64,000 bases of DNA from positions 1,240,001 to 1,304,000 of the forward strand of contig NZ_CP093366.1 in NCBI RefSeq assembly GCF_023380265.1, in the 5' to 3' direction. Within the stretch, counting starts at the first letter, position 1. Every line of letters starts with the position of its first letter. The position numbers and the translations under genes were made by a program. This DNA is from Bombilactobacillus folatiphilus (GTDB taxonomy: Bacteria > Bacillota > Bacilli > Lactobacillales > Lactobacillaceae). Under the pieces are notes generated by a model. It searched no databases and was not told the DNA's origin. It worked only from the letters and a program-made list of their open reading frames with translations. Positions 50,412 to 60,776 of the stretch are shown in pieces.

Positions 50412-52001
50412 CTACTCAGAAATCTTTTTGTGCGTCCAAATATCGCGAATCAACGTCAACAAGCTACCATATTGCGCGTTACTCTTGTCATACTCCCACT
50501 TAAAGATGTATGCATCAAAATGGACAGGTTTCTCACCAGCCTTACTACTGCTAGTAACAATCAAATCAGCATCTTGAGGTTTCTCAACTAATTCTACATA
50601 AGGCAAACTCGACAATGTATAAATCAAATCCAAATAATACAGTTGATTGGTTTCAATACTAGGATAAATCTTGACAGCAAAATGTTTAGAAAAGATCACC
50701 ACTAAACGTAATACAACCTTATAGATAATATCTGTCAACAAAATTTCTTGACCCTGAAAATCTGTAAATTCATCTTTTTCAAACAAATGTTGCAAAACAT
50801 TCCGAATTTGCTTCTTCAATTCTGGCAAATCAATACTGGATAAGCCAATATTCTCACCAGTGGCGATAGCTAACATTTGGTAATAACTCTCACCATAAGC
50901 CAAGCCACCCACCATCACATTGGCCAAAGAAATTTTGTAGAGCTTCATTGTATCGTAGTTGACATCAAAGCGTTGCTGAATATTGTATGGCATTGCCTGA
51001 AAGAATTCGTTCACAAAATCATACAAAACCGTATTATAATCACGCAAATATTGATAACGCTGATCAGCCTGCTTAATCGGCTCGGGCACCACGGACAAAG
51101 CACAATTAATTAAATTATAAGTGTTGCACGATTCATTCATCAAAATTTCTGGCGAAAGAGTTTTAAAATACGAAAAAATATGCGCCAATTTAGTATTGGA
51201 AAACTCATTCATTTCATCATAATTCACAAAATTATCATAAATATTCAAATTAGGATACTGTAGACAACTGAGCTTCGTATCTTCTTGGATCGGATGATCC
51301 CGGTAAAGGCGCAGACAATTAATTGCTGTATAAATATTATAAAATTTAATTGTCATACTTGTAGAAACATCCGTTTGAAAAGTTTGTAAAAATTTGTGAA
51401 CCAACAGATTGGTACCAACTTCATCAATGCTTTCAAATGGCCAGACATAACCTCTGGTGGCTTCCCAACACATCGTCGACAGTGCTAAACGGACATCTGT
51501 TTCCTTGCCAACAAAGCGCATTCTTTCATAAGTGATGCGTACATTGAACTTTTTCAGAAACATTCGCATGGGTCTAAGATGTCGCAACGCTGTAGCTTTA
51601 CTATTGCCACGCTCTTTATAAAAACGCTCAAATGAATCACAAGTATCTTCAATAATTGCTAATAAAAAGTTATACGCATCTGACTGGGACACCAAGAAAA
51701 AATGATAGGCATCGTTATCAATTGAGAAAATTTCCTCTGTCGTTGGATCATCTTTCTTTAATAGTTTTTTGATATCTTGCACAATTCCGTCATAAGTATT
51801 GTAAATACTTCCATAACTTTTTTTCATTTGAACAGCTGTTTGACGAAAATTAATATCCCCTATTTTCATATCCAAACTACGATGAGCTTCCAAATCATCA
51901 CGGTAAGAAGCCTCTGACATCTTGAGTTGACGCACTTGTTCAAATAAATGCAGCTTTTCCATATCTGAAACTGATAAAAACAAATCTTGATTTTCAGTCA
52001 A
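50412..52001 (-). CDS. Mga-like transcriptional regulator next to the WxL cluster
   Basis: A 529-aa protein that resembles Mga/AtxA-type regulators. A winged-helix-like segment (INFRQTAVQMKKSYGSIYN) lies near 50-68, ahead of a long helical body with PRD-like regions and a C-terminal EIIB-like part (VELVEKPQDADLIVTSS). Regulators of this type often lie beside WxL operons in lactobacilli and enterococci, and the closest candidate targets are the surface genes at 52,200-64,000 (inference from position). The weak primary motif match leaves some doubt. There is no clear terminator between it and the serS leader. Confidence 0.7.
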   Translation of the reverse strand: MTENQDLFLSVSDMEKLHLFEQVRQLKMSEASYRDDLEAHRSLDMKIGDINFRQTAVQMKKSYGSIYNTYDGIVQDIKKLLKKDDPTTEEIFSIDNDAYHFFLVSQSDAYNFLLAIIEDTCDSFERFYKERGNSKATALRHLRPMRMFLKKFNVRITYERMRFVGKETDVRLALSTMCWEATRGYVWPFESIDEVGTNLLVHKFLQTFQTDVSTSMTIKFYNIYTAINCLRLYRDHPIQEDTKLSCLQYPNLNIYDNFVNYDEMNEFSNTKLAHIFSYFKTLSPEILMNESCNTYNLINCALSVVPEPIKQADQRYQYLRDYNTVLYDFVNEFFQAMPYNIQQRFDVNYDTMKLYKISLANVMVGGLAYGESYYQMLAIATGENIGLSSIDLPELKKQIRNVLQHLFEKDEFTDFQGQEILLTDIIYKVVLRLVVIFSKHFAVKIYPSIETNQLYYLDLIYTLSSLPYVELVEKPQDADLIVTSSSKAGEKPVHFDAYIFKWEYDKSNAQYGSLLTLIRDIWTHKKISE

Positions 52002-52169
52002 AACTTTTCCCCCTAAATAATAAACACTACCAAATTCAGTATAAAAAATGTAGCAAATTATAGTAAATAATTTGATAATAATAAGCTAATTAAAATTAAT
52101 ACTTATAATGTAATCCAAACATATAAATAATTCAACATAATTCCACTAACTTGTGATTCATTTTACAAA

Positions 52170-52197
52170 AAAATGGACACCCAAAAATGTCCATTTT
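52170..52197 (-). terminator. Terminator of the proximal WxL operon
   Basis: AAAATGGACA pairs with TGTCCATTTT, followed on the minus strand by a T7 run. Confidence 0.85.
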
Positions 52198-52210
52198 CAT
52201 TTGCATAAAT

Positions 52211-52897
52211 TTATACGTTTGTTGGATCGCCAGCATTCAAATTCCAAGTCAAAGTAGCGGTAAAATTACCGGAAATTTGGCCACTCATACTTGGTGTAAC
52301 AAGTTGCGAATGCTGCAAGAACAAGCCCCAAGTACCAATACCAGAAGTCCCCGTCGCCTTCAAAACGTCAGCTGAAGAACCGGCATCACCGGGCTTAATT
52401 GACGTTTGATCGGACGCTAATTGCTGAACGCTATTTGAATCATTAACGTTCAAATGCGAACTACCATCAGAAGCAACACTTTGCGAGACAACCTTAGCAC
52501 TATTAAAAACTAACGATGAAATAGCTTGTGTCTGATCGCCATCCGTAAAATTAGAAACGCTCGCACTAAGAGTCCAGCCATCACTGTCACCGCCACGCGT
52601 GTCCGTCACAAAAATAGTGTTGTCTGGCGTAGGATCAACATTATCAGCTAATTTATAATTCCAAATCTGTTCAGCATAAAGAAAATGCTTACCATAATTT
52701 GGAAAATTAGCTCCTGGAGCCTGAACTGATAAATCTCCTGCTTTAAATTGCACCCCAGCATGAGAATTATTATCATCGGGACCAGTTACAACATGAGCTC
52801 CACCAAATCCAGGAAGTGGATCGGCCATGACAGATGTTGTACTCATTAATAAAGAAAACAAGAGTACCAGTAAACTACTAATCCTTGTTACCTTCAA
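52211..52897 (-). CDS. WxL domain surface protein
   Basis: A 228-aa secreted protein. A signal peptide (1-25, ending VMA) precedes the mature part. Both WxL motifs are present: GWTLSA near 107-112 and LTWNL near 216-220. Such domains attach non-covalently to peptidoglycan at the Gram-positive surface and bind DUF916 partners. It lies 18 bp downstream of a DUF916 gene. The ribosome site is GGGGGGAT. Confidence 0.9.
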   Translation of the reverse strand: MKVTRISSLLVLLFSLLMSTTSVMADPLPGFGGAHVVTGPDDNNSHAGVQFKAGDLSVQAPGANFPNYGKHFLYAEQIWNYKLADNVDPTPDNTIFVTDTRGGDSDGWTLSASVSNFTDGDQTQAISSLVFNSAKVVSQSVASDGSSHLNVNDSNSVQQLASDQTSIKPGDAGSSADVLKATGTSGIGTWGLFLQHSQLVTPSMSGQISGNFTATLTWNLNAGDPTNV

Positions 52898-52915
52898 GTT
52901 ATCCCCCCCATAACT

Positions 52916-53956
52916 TTATTTTGATGCTTGTTTTTGACCACGCTTATAGAACCAATAGAACAAGCCACCAATTAATAGCACCAAAATAACAATGATTAAG
53001 ATAATAAATGGCCAGTAATTGCGCTTCGTGTAAGGATTGTTACGATTGTACTTATTAGCATCCTTCGGCGAAATCGTAAAGTTCTTCTTAAAATACCAAC
53101 TACGTGCAGATGTCTTGACCCAAACACGTGCTTGATAATTGCCGGCCTTCATCGGCATATTACCCCAACTGACGGGATAACCGAAAGTCGAATTAGGTGC
53201 AAAATTCATCTGCTTCTGTGAACGATGCACAACTAACTTATTACTATTTGCAGTATAAATCTTCGCATTCACGCGCATATCATCATTCGTAATATACTTA
53301 GGCTTAAAGTTTTGCAAATCAAGATAGACTGCTGGTTGCGTTCCAACTAAACCCGTCCGTACCCGATTCAAACGCAAATCAGGCTGAGCTTGATCAACAT
53401 TGCCAACCTTAAACAACGAACTAACCGAATAAGAATAAACATTATTCAAACTAACAGTTGATTTGCTCTTCTTATGCTTTGTATGGTTATCAATTGTTGG
53501 TGAATAAAGGTAAAAACTACCTAACATAACACCGTTAAAATTAGGTGCTTTAACGTTTAAAGTTTCAGTAATCGTCTGGGAAGCATGTGGTGCCAGCTTG
53601 ACAGTCTGCTTCGTGGGTCCCATCTTGGTCCAATCATACTTCAAACTATCATCACGCTTGGTCGAGAGATTGGAGTAATTAATCTGACCTTGACTAGTTG
53701 TCCCAGCCACTGTCGGTTTCACAACAATCTTAATCGAATACTTCTTATTATTAGTCAGTTTTAGCTGTAATGGATACGAAGTACCATCTTGAACATTCTT
53801 CAAGAAATAAGAACCCTGCCCCGTATTACCTTGATTATCAATCGGCTCCACGGAAAAACCAGCCGCACCGGTAATTTCGGCGTGGACTGGTTTTACCAAA
53901 CAAATTCCGCAAACCATTGTTAACAATAAAACTAAACGTTGTAACCATTTATTCAC
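52916..53956 (-). CDS. DUF916/DUF3324 WxL-interacting protein (WxLIP)
   Basis: A 346-aa membrane-anchored protein: signal peptide (about 1-27), the peptidoglycan-binding DUF916 half (residues 28-150), the DUF3324 half (150-290), one C-terminal membrane segment (about 305-330) and a basic tail. The start is set at GTG 53956, with GAGG 8 bp upstream, rather than at an ATG 21 bp further up. It pairs with the WxL genes on both sides. Confidence 0.9.
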   Translation of the reverse strand: MNKWLQRLVLLLTMVCGICLVKPVHAEITGAAGFSVEPIDNQGNTGQGSYFLKNVQDGTSYPLQLKLTNNKKYSIKIVVKPTVAGTTSQGQINYSNLSTKRDDSLKYDWTKMGPTKQTVKLAPHASQTITETLNVKAPNFNGVMLGSFYLYSPTIDNHTKHKKSKSTVSLNNVYSYSVSSLFKVGNVDQAQPDLRLNRVRTGLVGTQPAVYLDLQNFKPKYITNDDMRVNAKIYTANSNKLVVHRSQKQMNFAPNSTFGYPVSWGNMPMKAGNYQARVWVKTSARSWYFKKNFTISPKDANKYNRNNPYTKRNYWPFIILIIVILVLLIGGLFYWFYKRGQKQASK

Positions 53957-54005
53957 AAACTTATCCTCTAATACCATTATTTCTAGTGACTGAAAACAAA
54001 ATTAA

Positions 54006-54797
54006 TTAACTTGGAATATTATCTCCAACTTGAGACTGTGTTACATCCGTAGTTAAGTTCCAAGTAACATCAGCATTATATACATGACCAGAGACAATAC
54101 CACTCAAATTACTTAGAGTACCAATATTTAACTGAACATTATCGTCTTTAGCAAATTGAATACCTGTTGTACCATAGCGATGTACTGTAGCAATTACGCC
54201 ACCACCATTGGCTGTCAAAGTTGATGTCGAACCTGGCAAAGATAATCTATCTGATGAATTAGTAATCTCGCTCTCATCTGAAACAGAAACCGGAGCTGTT
54301 CCATCAAGATCCAAATTGTTAAAGTCTAACGCCTTAACGCCAGTTGGATTATACAAAACAGGAATATTAGCTACTCTAGTATTAGTCGTATCAGTTGTGT
54401 CCTGAAATGAACCAATAGATGCTGACAGTTTCCAACCATCAGCAGGTACAGCAGCACTGGAAGTATCATCTGGCGTAGAACGATTATCTACAACAATCGC
54501 AACACGATTAGCTGCAGGGTCACCGCTCTCGGAAAGTGAAATTTTACCAGTATTAATAGTATTTTCTTTACCAAAACCAAAATTAGGAACTTGGCGTAGC
54601 ACTAAAGAACCTGCCTTAAAACCAACTTCAGCCTTAGAATTACCGCTACCAGGATGACCATCACTAACAGTACCAGCACTACCACTTGCAAGACTAGCAT
54701 CAGCATTATCAGCACTAACAGTTTGTGCAAACAAAGGAGCAGCAACTGCTAATAAAGAAGCAGCGCAAACACCCATACTTAATTTATTTAATTTCAT
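54006..54797 (-). CDS. WxL domain surface protein
   Basis: A 263-aa secreted WxL protein. The signal peptide ends near TVSA (residue 29). WxL motifs are GWKLSA near 128-133 and VTWNL near 246-250. First gene of the proximal three-gene operon. GGTGGGAG lies 4 bp before the ATG. Confidence 0.9.
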   Translation of the reverse strand: MKLNKLSMGVCAASLLAVAAPLFAQTVSADNADASLASGSAGTVSDGHPGSGNSKAEVGFKAGSLVLRQVPNFGFGKENTINTGKISLSESGDPAANRVAIVVDNRSTPDDTSSAAVPADGWKLSASIGSFQDTTDTTNTRVANIPVLYNPTGVKALDFNNLDLDGTAPVSVSDESEITNSSDRLSLPGSTSTLTANGGGVIATVHRYGTTGIQFAKDDNVQLNIGTLSNLSGIVSGHVYNADVTWNLTTDVTQSQVGDNIPS

Positions 54798-54840
54798 AAT
54801 TCTCCCACCTCAATAATATAATAAAAACTATACCAGTTAG

Positions 54841-54846
54841 ATTATA
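54841..54846 (-). promoter_or_regulatory. -10 box of the proximal WxL operon
   Basis: TGTATAAT on the minus strand, about 45 bp before the WxL ATG; the -35 is weak. Confidence 0.45.
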
Positions 54847-54946
54847 CAATAACATTTACAAGAAAGCACAAAAAAATTTAAATTTTTCATAAAGATTTAC
54901 TGACAAAAATTGATTTCAACGACATTCAGACAATCAAAATATAGAA

Positions 54947-54979
54947 AAAATCACTAATCTAAAAATGATTAGTGATTTT
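54947..54979 (-). terminator. Terminator after the BspA-like pseudogene
   Basis: AAAATCACTAATC pairs with GATTAGTGATTTT. Confidence 0.75.
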
Positions 54980-54985
54980 AGCATG

Positions 54986-56877
54986 CTATGCATTCTTTGT
55001 GTAGTAGATGTCAATCGTCATAGAACTTGGCGAGTCACTTGTAACTGTTTGCGTTGGGACAGTCGTCTTGCTGGCTGTATAGCCTTTCATAGTAGGAACC
55101 AAGTATTCATCAAAGCTGCCTGTATTCCAAGTCCCATAAACTGTTTCATTGGTTACTTGGTCAACATATAGATTACGTTTTAACAAAACGGTTTGATCGA
55201 TAATCTTAATTGCACCACTTGGATAGTGAAGATTGATGGTACGTAAGAAAGATTTCGATTCCGAAGCAGTTTGAATTTTATGATCGACATAAACAGAGAT
55301 TGTCCGCTTACCAGAATCATCTACTGTAATGGTTTGCTGTGGACTATCCATAATTTCATAGCCTTGCGGTTGATGATAATTAATATACCGTATCACCAGT
55401 GTAGCCCTTGACTTCTTGCGTGTCCACATTTTGTCCAGATTCATCCACATATTGAATCGTAATCGTTTGTTCAATTGGAGTGTAATAGACATTGATACTT
55501 TGATCAACACTATCACCGCTTACCGTGGTTGCATCAATTTTCGTTTGCGTTGGTTGATATCCTGGCAACGTTGGTACAACATAATCTTTCAACTAAGCAG
55601 TAGACCAATCGCCATAAGTTTCCGTGCCATCATCATTATATTTTACCGTCCGTTGAATGACAGCGGTTTGGGTAGTTGCTTGAACAATACCATCTGGCTG
55701 ATATACATTAATTGTTCTTGTGACAGCCTTCTTTTCCACAGTCTGATCAGCAGTTACTTGACCAAAGTCCCATTCATAAGTAGTAGTCACTTGATCGCGA
55801 CCTTTGAGTTTGCTTAATTGATCCGCTGTATATTTGCGATGTGATTGATAACCATTAGTGGCAACCCAATCGTTAGAAACAACTTTTTGATTGTTACCGG
55901 GCATGGTCTTTCCGGTACGGTCATCAGAATTCAAAACTAATTGTAGATTAGGATAGGCAACGATGTGCGATAAATGAGGATCATTATTTAAATACAGCTG
56001 ACTACCTAAGGAAGTGTCAAAACTACTTAAATCTAAACTATTTAAAGATGAACAACCATCAAACATATATCTCATATTCGTTACTTTTGAAGTATTAAAA
56101 CTACTTAAGTTTAAATTACTCAGACTGGAGCAATAGTGAAACATAGAAATCATAATATTTACGTTAGACGTGTCAAAATCACTTAAATCTAAGCTTTTTA
56201 ATTTAACACAAAATGAAAACATATCCCACATATTATTTACATTGGAGGTATTAAGATTATTCAAGCCATCTATTTTTTTAAATTACGTAATTCACTAAAT
56301 AAATCACTCGAATCTTGATTGGCAATAACATCTTTATCAAAACTTATCTTTATAATTCGCTTACAGCCACCATTTGAGTAATTAGGTATATCTTTAAACT
56401 CTTCAGCTTTGCTAATCCCACCAGTACCTAACGTTCCAGCATGGAATGTTAAAACATAATCGTCACCATCTTTGGTATAATCCCATTTGCTAGAGCCCCA
56501 AGTTCCTTGAGCTAAGGCATTGTTCGTAGGTTCTTGATCAGTCGCAAGAGTATCAACATCACCGGTTGATGGTTGCGTTGTTGCATCTTGTGGATCTTGG
56601 ACTGGGGTAACCGTACTTTGATCATTATTTGCGCTAGAGTCCGAGGTTGTTGCTACACCATCTTGAAAATTGGTAGCTGCTGTCGAAACGCTTTCTTGAG
56701 CTCCATCGTTAATAGGTGCCGTTGGTTCAGTATTAGACACCGTCGCTGATGATTCAGGCGTCGAAGCCGAACTGGTAACGTTATCATTATTTTGCAGACT
56801 TCACCAAACCACATACCAAGCCGAACACAGTTCCGACTGTTTTAAATGTTGCTTTCTTGTTATTCACTTACATCTCT
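54986..56877 (-). pseudogene. BspA/DUF285 leucine-rich surface protein, multiply broken
   Basis: Reading from a GTG at 56877 (GGAGAG 6 bp upstream) gives a signal peptide MNNKKATFKTVGTVFG and then a frameshift near the cleavage site. Next comes a Ser/Thr/Gln-rich linker (56740-56270) that ends at a frameshift in an A7 run (after LRNLKK). DUF285 leucine-rich repeats follow (56264-55994), then MucBP-like repeats interrupted by an in-frame TAG at 55593-55595 (DWSTA, stop, LKDYVVP) and by another frameshift near 55,385. The final part ends in IDIYYTKNA at 54986. At least four disruptions; the intact protein would have been a large secreted adhesin. No LPXTG anchor is seen at the present end. Confidence 0.85.
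55994..56264 (-). repeat. DUF285 leucine-rich repeats within the BspA-like pseudogene
   Basis: About three units of 23-24 residues, each with the core LDLSxFDTSxVxxMxxMFxxC or close variants (CVKLKSLDLSDFDTSNV, then CSSLSNLNLSSFNTSKV, then CSSLNSLDLSSFDTS). Confidence 0.88.
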
Positions 56878-56982
56878 CCATTCTTCAACTAATATGATAT
56901 ATAATTAATCTAAAACCAACGTAATTATAAAACACTAATTTTATTTTGGAAAGTGAAATTTTTATTTAGCTTTGAAGAGTAC

Positions 56983-57013
56983 AAAAAAGCTACCAAACAG
57001 TGTTTGATAGCTC
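56983..57013 (-). terminator. Terminator of the distal WxL operon
   Basis: AGCTA and CAAAC pair with GTTTG and TAGCT, followed on the minus strand by TTTTTT. Confidence 0.75.
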
Positions 57014-57020
57014 ATTATTC

Positions 57021-58058
57021 TCAACTTCGGCGCCCTTTATTTAAGGCAAAACGGAAAACTAACCACAAAATCAAACCAAATAATAATACAACTAAAATAA
57101 TAATCACCACAATCAATGGTCGATAATCATGTTTCAAATCCGGATTTTGCCGGTTCAACCGTTGTGCTTGTGCACGTGTCACACTGAAAGTCTTTTGGAG
57201 ATGAAATACTTTATCACCTAAATCCACCAGCACCCGATAGCGATACTGTCCCGCTTTAATCGGATCGTTGCCCAGATCAAACGCCAACGGCGCAATCGAA
57301 TTAGCTGCCAGCGCACCTTGAGACAAATTAAAATGCTGATGAACATTGCGATTGGTGAAACTCAAGCCTTGAAGGCTCATCTGATACTTCACCGCGTTAT
57401 TACCATAATAAAGCGCGCTCTGATTATGGACATTGCCCACGATTTGCGGGCGACCACCCAATGACTGCAAACGAACTTTGCCCAAACGAACATGCGGCTT
57501 CAACTTCGTATATTTGCCAACATTCACCAGCACACCAAAAGACATCTGAAAATTATTAATTTGATGATGATACTGCTTCTGACTCAACGTTTCCACAATC
57601 GCTGAACCCGAAATCGAACCCCTATACGAGCTGGGCGCGGTCAAAGTCACAGGCACAAGCTGCTCTTGTTGGGGAGCCAAGGTCAAAATTTGCGTCTGAA
57701 AACCCAAATCTGCCAAACTGTAACGCCACGAATCATCCATACGCAAATGTTGACTTGTCGAAATGTCAATATTACCAGCAGAATTCGTTTGCGCTACCCC
57801 ACCGTAAACCTTCAATTGCACAGCTTGTGGCGTGGTATTCTGCAAATGTAACACAAACTGGACAGATTGCTTGGGCTTGAGATCAACATTAATGATTGAA
57901 CTATTGACTGGTGTTTTATTAATTTTGGGAACTTGCAGTTGAACTTGAACAGGCGATCCGGGATCCGCGTGCACGTCTATGCCATTGAAAAAGAAGCACC
58001 AACCAATCACCATGACCAGTGCTCCTATAAATTGCGAAAAATATTTGTGTGAATTCAT
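57021..58058 (-). CDS. DUF916/DUF3324 WxL-interacting protein (WxLIP)
   Basis: A 345-aa membrane-anchored protein with signal peptide (1-32, ending DVHA), the two WxLIP halves, a C-terminal membrane segment (about 312-337) and a basic tail. Start set at ATG 58058 (AAGG 8 bp upstream) because the longer frame overlaps the preceding gene. Last gene of the distal operon. Confidence 0.9.
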   Translation of the reverse strand: MNSHKYFSQFIGALVMVIGWCFFFNGIDVHADPGSPVQVQLQVPKINKTPVNSSIINVDLKPKQSVQFVLHLQNTTPQAVQLKVYGGVAQTNSAGNIDISTSQHLRMDDSWRYSLADLGFQTQILTLAPQQEQLVPVTLTAPSSYRGSISGSAIVETLSQKQYHHQINNFQMSFGVLVNVGKYTKLKPHVRLGKVRLQSLGGRPQIVGNVHNQSALYYGNNAVKYQMSLQGLSFTNRNVHQHFNLSQGALAANSIAPLAFDLGNDPIKAGQYRYRVLVDLGDKVFHLQKTFSVTRAQAQRLNRQNPDLKHDYRPLIVVIIILVVLLFGLILWLVFRFALNKGRRS

Positions 58059-58069
58059 GAATTTAACCT

Positions 58070-58855
58070 TTAAGCTGTTACCGACAATGTCCAAGTTAAC
58101 GGCGCCGTGTAAGTATCATTAATGTTAATTTTAGTAGAAGGAAAATTTTGTAAAGTTGCATAACTTGGATCATTAAAATCTATAGCGTAAGCATGTGCTT
58201 CATATTTATTTCCAGTAACAGACATAACTGTTGATGGCGTAGTATCATCACCGGATTTTAAGATGACATTACTTGTAAATCCATTAAGAACAGTTGATCC
58301 ACCGGAACCAATAAACGTATTATTTACCCATGTACCCAGTCTGGTTCTTTTGTTTGTCAACCCTGTAGCTTTTAAAACAATTTGAGGAGAATACTTAGTC
58401 GATAATGGAATATCTTGATTATTTTTATTCTTATATGAAAACTTTCCCAATTTAACATCTACGTTCCATGGATGGTAATTTGTTTGAGTACCAGGATTAG
58501 CGTTCTGATCATTCACAACCAAATAACGATTAGTACCCTTTTTATCTAAATTCTTACTAGTTTCACCAATTTTTAGTGCACCAAAGTCAAAATTAGGTAC
58601 TTCCACCAAGGTAATCGGTCGCGAAACCAAATCCCCATCAAAATCGAAACCGGCGCCCCCATATGATTTTAACGAACCTGGCTGAACATTAATCGTAGGA
58701 GTAGTACTATTACCACTTTGATTGTAACTATTATTCACCCCGCTAACTCCCGCCAAAGCACCATCACTACTGTCAGCTAACACCGTCTGCACTGTAGCAC
58801 TCAAAGCGAGCGCGGTCAATGAAATACCCGTTAAAATTGTTTTACGAATTTGCAT
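58070..58855 (-). CDS. WxL domain surface protein with a variant first motif
   Basis: A 261-aa secreted protein with a signal peptide (1-28). The first WxL motif is altered to PWNVDV near 136-141; the second is LTWTL near 253-257. Start set at ATG 58855, 5 bp after GGGGGAG. It precedes a DUF916 gene by 11 bp. Confidence 0.88.
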   Translation of the reverse strand: MQIRKTILTGISLTALALSATVQTVLADSSDGALAGVSGVNNSYNQSGNSTTPTINVQPGSLKSYGGAGFDFDGDLVSRPITLVEVPNFDFGALKIGETSKNLDKKGTNRYLVVNDQNANPGTQTNYHPWNVDVKLGKFSYKNKNNQDIPLSTKYSPQIVLKATGLTNKRTRLGTWVNNTFIGSGGSTVLNGFTSNVILKSGDDTTPSTVMSVTGNKYEAHAYAIDFNDPSYATLQNFPSTKININDTYTAPLTWTLSVTA

Positions 58856-58874
58856 GAAAACTCCCCCAATAAAA

Positions 58875-59921
58875 CTACTTTTGACGTCGAGAATAATTGA
58901 TTCCAAAATAATAAACTAACCAGGTGATTAAACCCATCAAGACGATTACTAATAACATAATAATCAAAATCATATTACGATAATTGCGTTGTGCCTTAGG
59001 CAACAAACGATTCAACTTTTGAATTTGCTGTTTGCTGACATGCAATTGCCGATGAAAAACATAATGTTGTTTATGCCGATAAAAGGTATATGTCAACTGA
59101 TATGTACCAGCAACCAGTTTACTTTTTTTCCATGGAAGCGCAAATTTAGTTTGCGAATTTGAAGCAATATTCACATTATCCAAGTGAAAGTTGGTTTTAG
59201 CTCGTGAAAAATTGGTTTTCGTGAGCTTCACTTTAAGCTTGCCTTGCAAAAAAGGATATGAAGCCGTATTTTTCAAGGGTGTCATAATTTGGACTTGTTG
59301 ACCATTCGCCGCTAAAGTCGGATTTCCTAATTTTAACTTTGGCAACAAGATGGCATCATCTTGGCGCAAAATCAAATCATAGGCAATCGCCGCAGTGGAA
59401 ACTGTCGTTGAACTGGCATGTTTTTGTGATTCAATTTTAGCTTTTTGGGCTTGCACATCAGTTTTGGAACGAAACAACAAACCACCCATGACCACCCCAA
59501 TCATCTGTTGATTGGGAATTTTCAGCGTAACACTGGCTTCCACACTACCTTTAGGTGGAACCGCAACTTCATTTTTCGTCACCATTTTTTTAAGGTTAAA
59601 TGCTGATTTCGGTCCTACTTTAGCAGTTGGATCATCAATCGCCAACTGTAAATTGGGCGTTGTCTTACTAATTGTGGGTGTTACCGTGACAATATTTTCT
59701 TTGTTCGTAAAATTCAACACTTTAAACTTCAACTGATAGCTTTGATTGGGTTCAACATGTAAATACCAGCCACCTTGTGCAGAACCAATCTGATTGTCCA
59801 ACTGCTCCGGCACGATACTAAATGTTCCACCGTTAGCTTGTACCCCCTGACTAGATTGTTTAAAACCAAACGTTGCAAAAGCAATCACAACCAACCAACG
59901 ATAGATAACCGACGAACGCAT
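58875..59921 (-). CDS. DUF916/DUF3324 WxL-interacting protein (WxLIP)
   Basis: A 348-aa membrane-anchored protein: signal peptide (1-30), DUF916, DUF3324, membrane segment (about 318-340) and RRQK tail. Its ATG directly follows the stop of the preceding WxL gene (1 bp between), pointing to translational coupling. Very Gln/Lys-rich near residues 155-175. Confidence 0.9.
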   Translation of the reverse strand: MRSSVIYRWLVVIAFATFGFKQSSQGVQANGGTFSIVPEQLDNQIGSAQGGWYLHVEPNQSYQLKFKVLNFTNKENIVTVTPTISKTTPNLQLAIDDPTAKVGPKSAFNLKKMVTKNEVAVPPKGSVEASVTLKIPNQQMIGVVMGGLLFRSKTDVQAQKAKIESQKHASSTTVSTAAIAYDLILRQDDAILLPKLKLGNPTLAANGQQVQIMTPLKNTASYPFLQGKLKVKLTKTNFSRAKTNFHLDNVNIASNSQTKFALPWKKSKLVAGTYQLTYTFYRHKQHYVFHRQLHVSKQQIQKLNRLLPKAQRNYRNMILIIMLLVIVLMGLITWLVYYFGINYSRRQK

Positions 59922-59922
59922 A

Positions 59923-60738
59923 CTACACTTGATCCTCAGCTAAAGATTGTGTACCACCATCAATACTTACAGTCCAATACAAAGGAAAGATAAAAGTGGC
60001 TGTTTTAGACGAAGAGCTCAACACATCATTTTGTAAACTATTTAACACGCCTGAAGATAAATTCAAATGTGCACTATCAACGTCATTGAAAATCAGCTTT
60101 ATTTTTCCTTGAGAACCTTGCTCCGAGTTCAATACTTCTGTCGAAGCATTTGAACTCGGAGCACTAGTCAAAGCAACATGATTATCTCGAGTCACAGCGG
60201 GATCCTTCCCATTAACAGATGACCACGTATCCTGGGATGGTGACTGAGTCTTTATAATCCAAAAATTGGTAAACGATTTATTTGTACCTTCAGTATTGAA
60301 TAAGTTAATATAGCTCAAATTACCGTTTGAATCGAAAGATACTTTACTGATCTGGTCGGCACCAGTTGAATCCTTCAATGTCGTTCCGTAATTAGCAACA
60401 CTAACGCTAAAAGGTACTGCCCCATCAGGTGAATTGACAATTAAAGAACGATCTCCAGTAACTTTAATCATTGACAGCAAAGTATCCGTATATCCGTGTC
60501 CTGTCCCAAAATCGAAGTTAGGCATTTGCTCAAGAAAAATATTAGCATTCTGGAAAGTTACGGTGACAGAAGTCGTCCCAGTCAATCCATCATCCGGGAT
60601 ATCTTGGGTGGTGGGATCACTACCGGTGCGCGTCACGTCTACTGCTTGTACAGGCGAAGGTGATACACGATGAACTGCTCCCAAGCTTAACGCTATTGAA
60701 CATATTATTAAGAAATTAAGTCTGACTCTCTTCTCCAA
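59923..60738 (-). CDS. WxL-like surface protein lacking the first WxL motif
   Basis: A 271-aa secreted protein; signal peptide 1-33. At the position of the first WxL motif it has VPFSVSV (about residue 107), so the tryptophan is missing; the second motif is kept as LYWTV (near 255-259). The start is TTG 60738 with GAGGTG 6 bp upstream. It may differ in wall binding from the other members. Confidence 0.85.
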   Translation of the reverse strand: MEKRVRLNFLIICSIALSLGAVHRVSPSPVQAVDVTRTGSDPTTQDIPDDGLTGTTSVTVTFQNANIFLEQMPNFDFGTGHGYTDTLLSMIKVTGDRSLIVNSPDGAVPFSVSVANYGTTLKDSTGADQISKVSFDSNGNLSYINLFNTEGTNKSFTNFWIIKTQSPSQDTWSSVNGKDPAVTRDNHVALTSAPSSNASTEVLNSEQGSQGKIKLIFNDVDSAHLNLSSGVLNSLQNDVLSSSSKTATFIFPLYWTVSIDGGTQSLAEDQV

Positions 60739-60776
60739 AATTCACACCTCAAATCTGATTATATCAACAATCGTCT

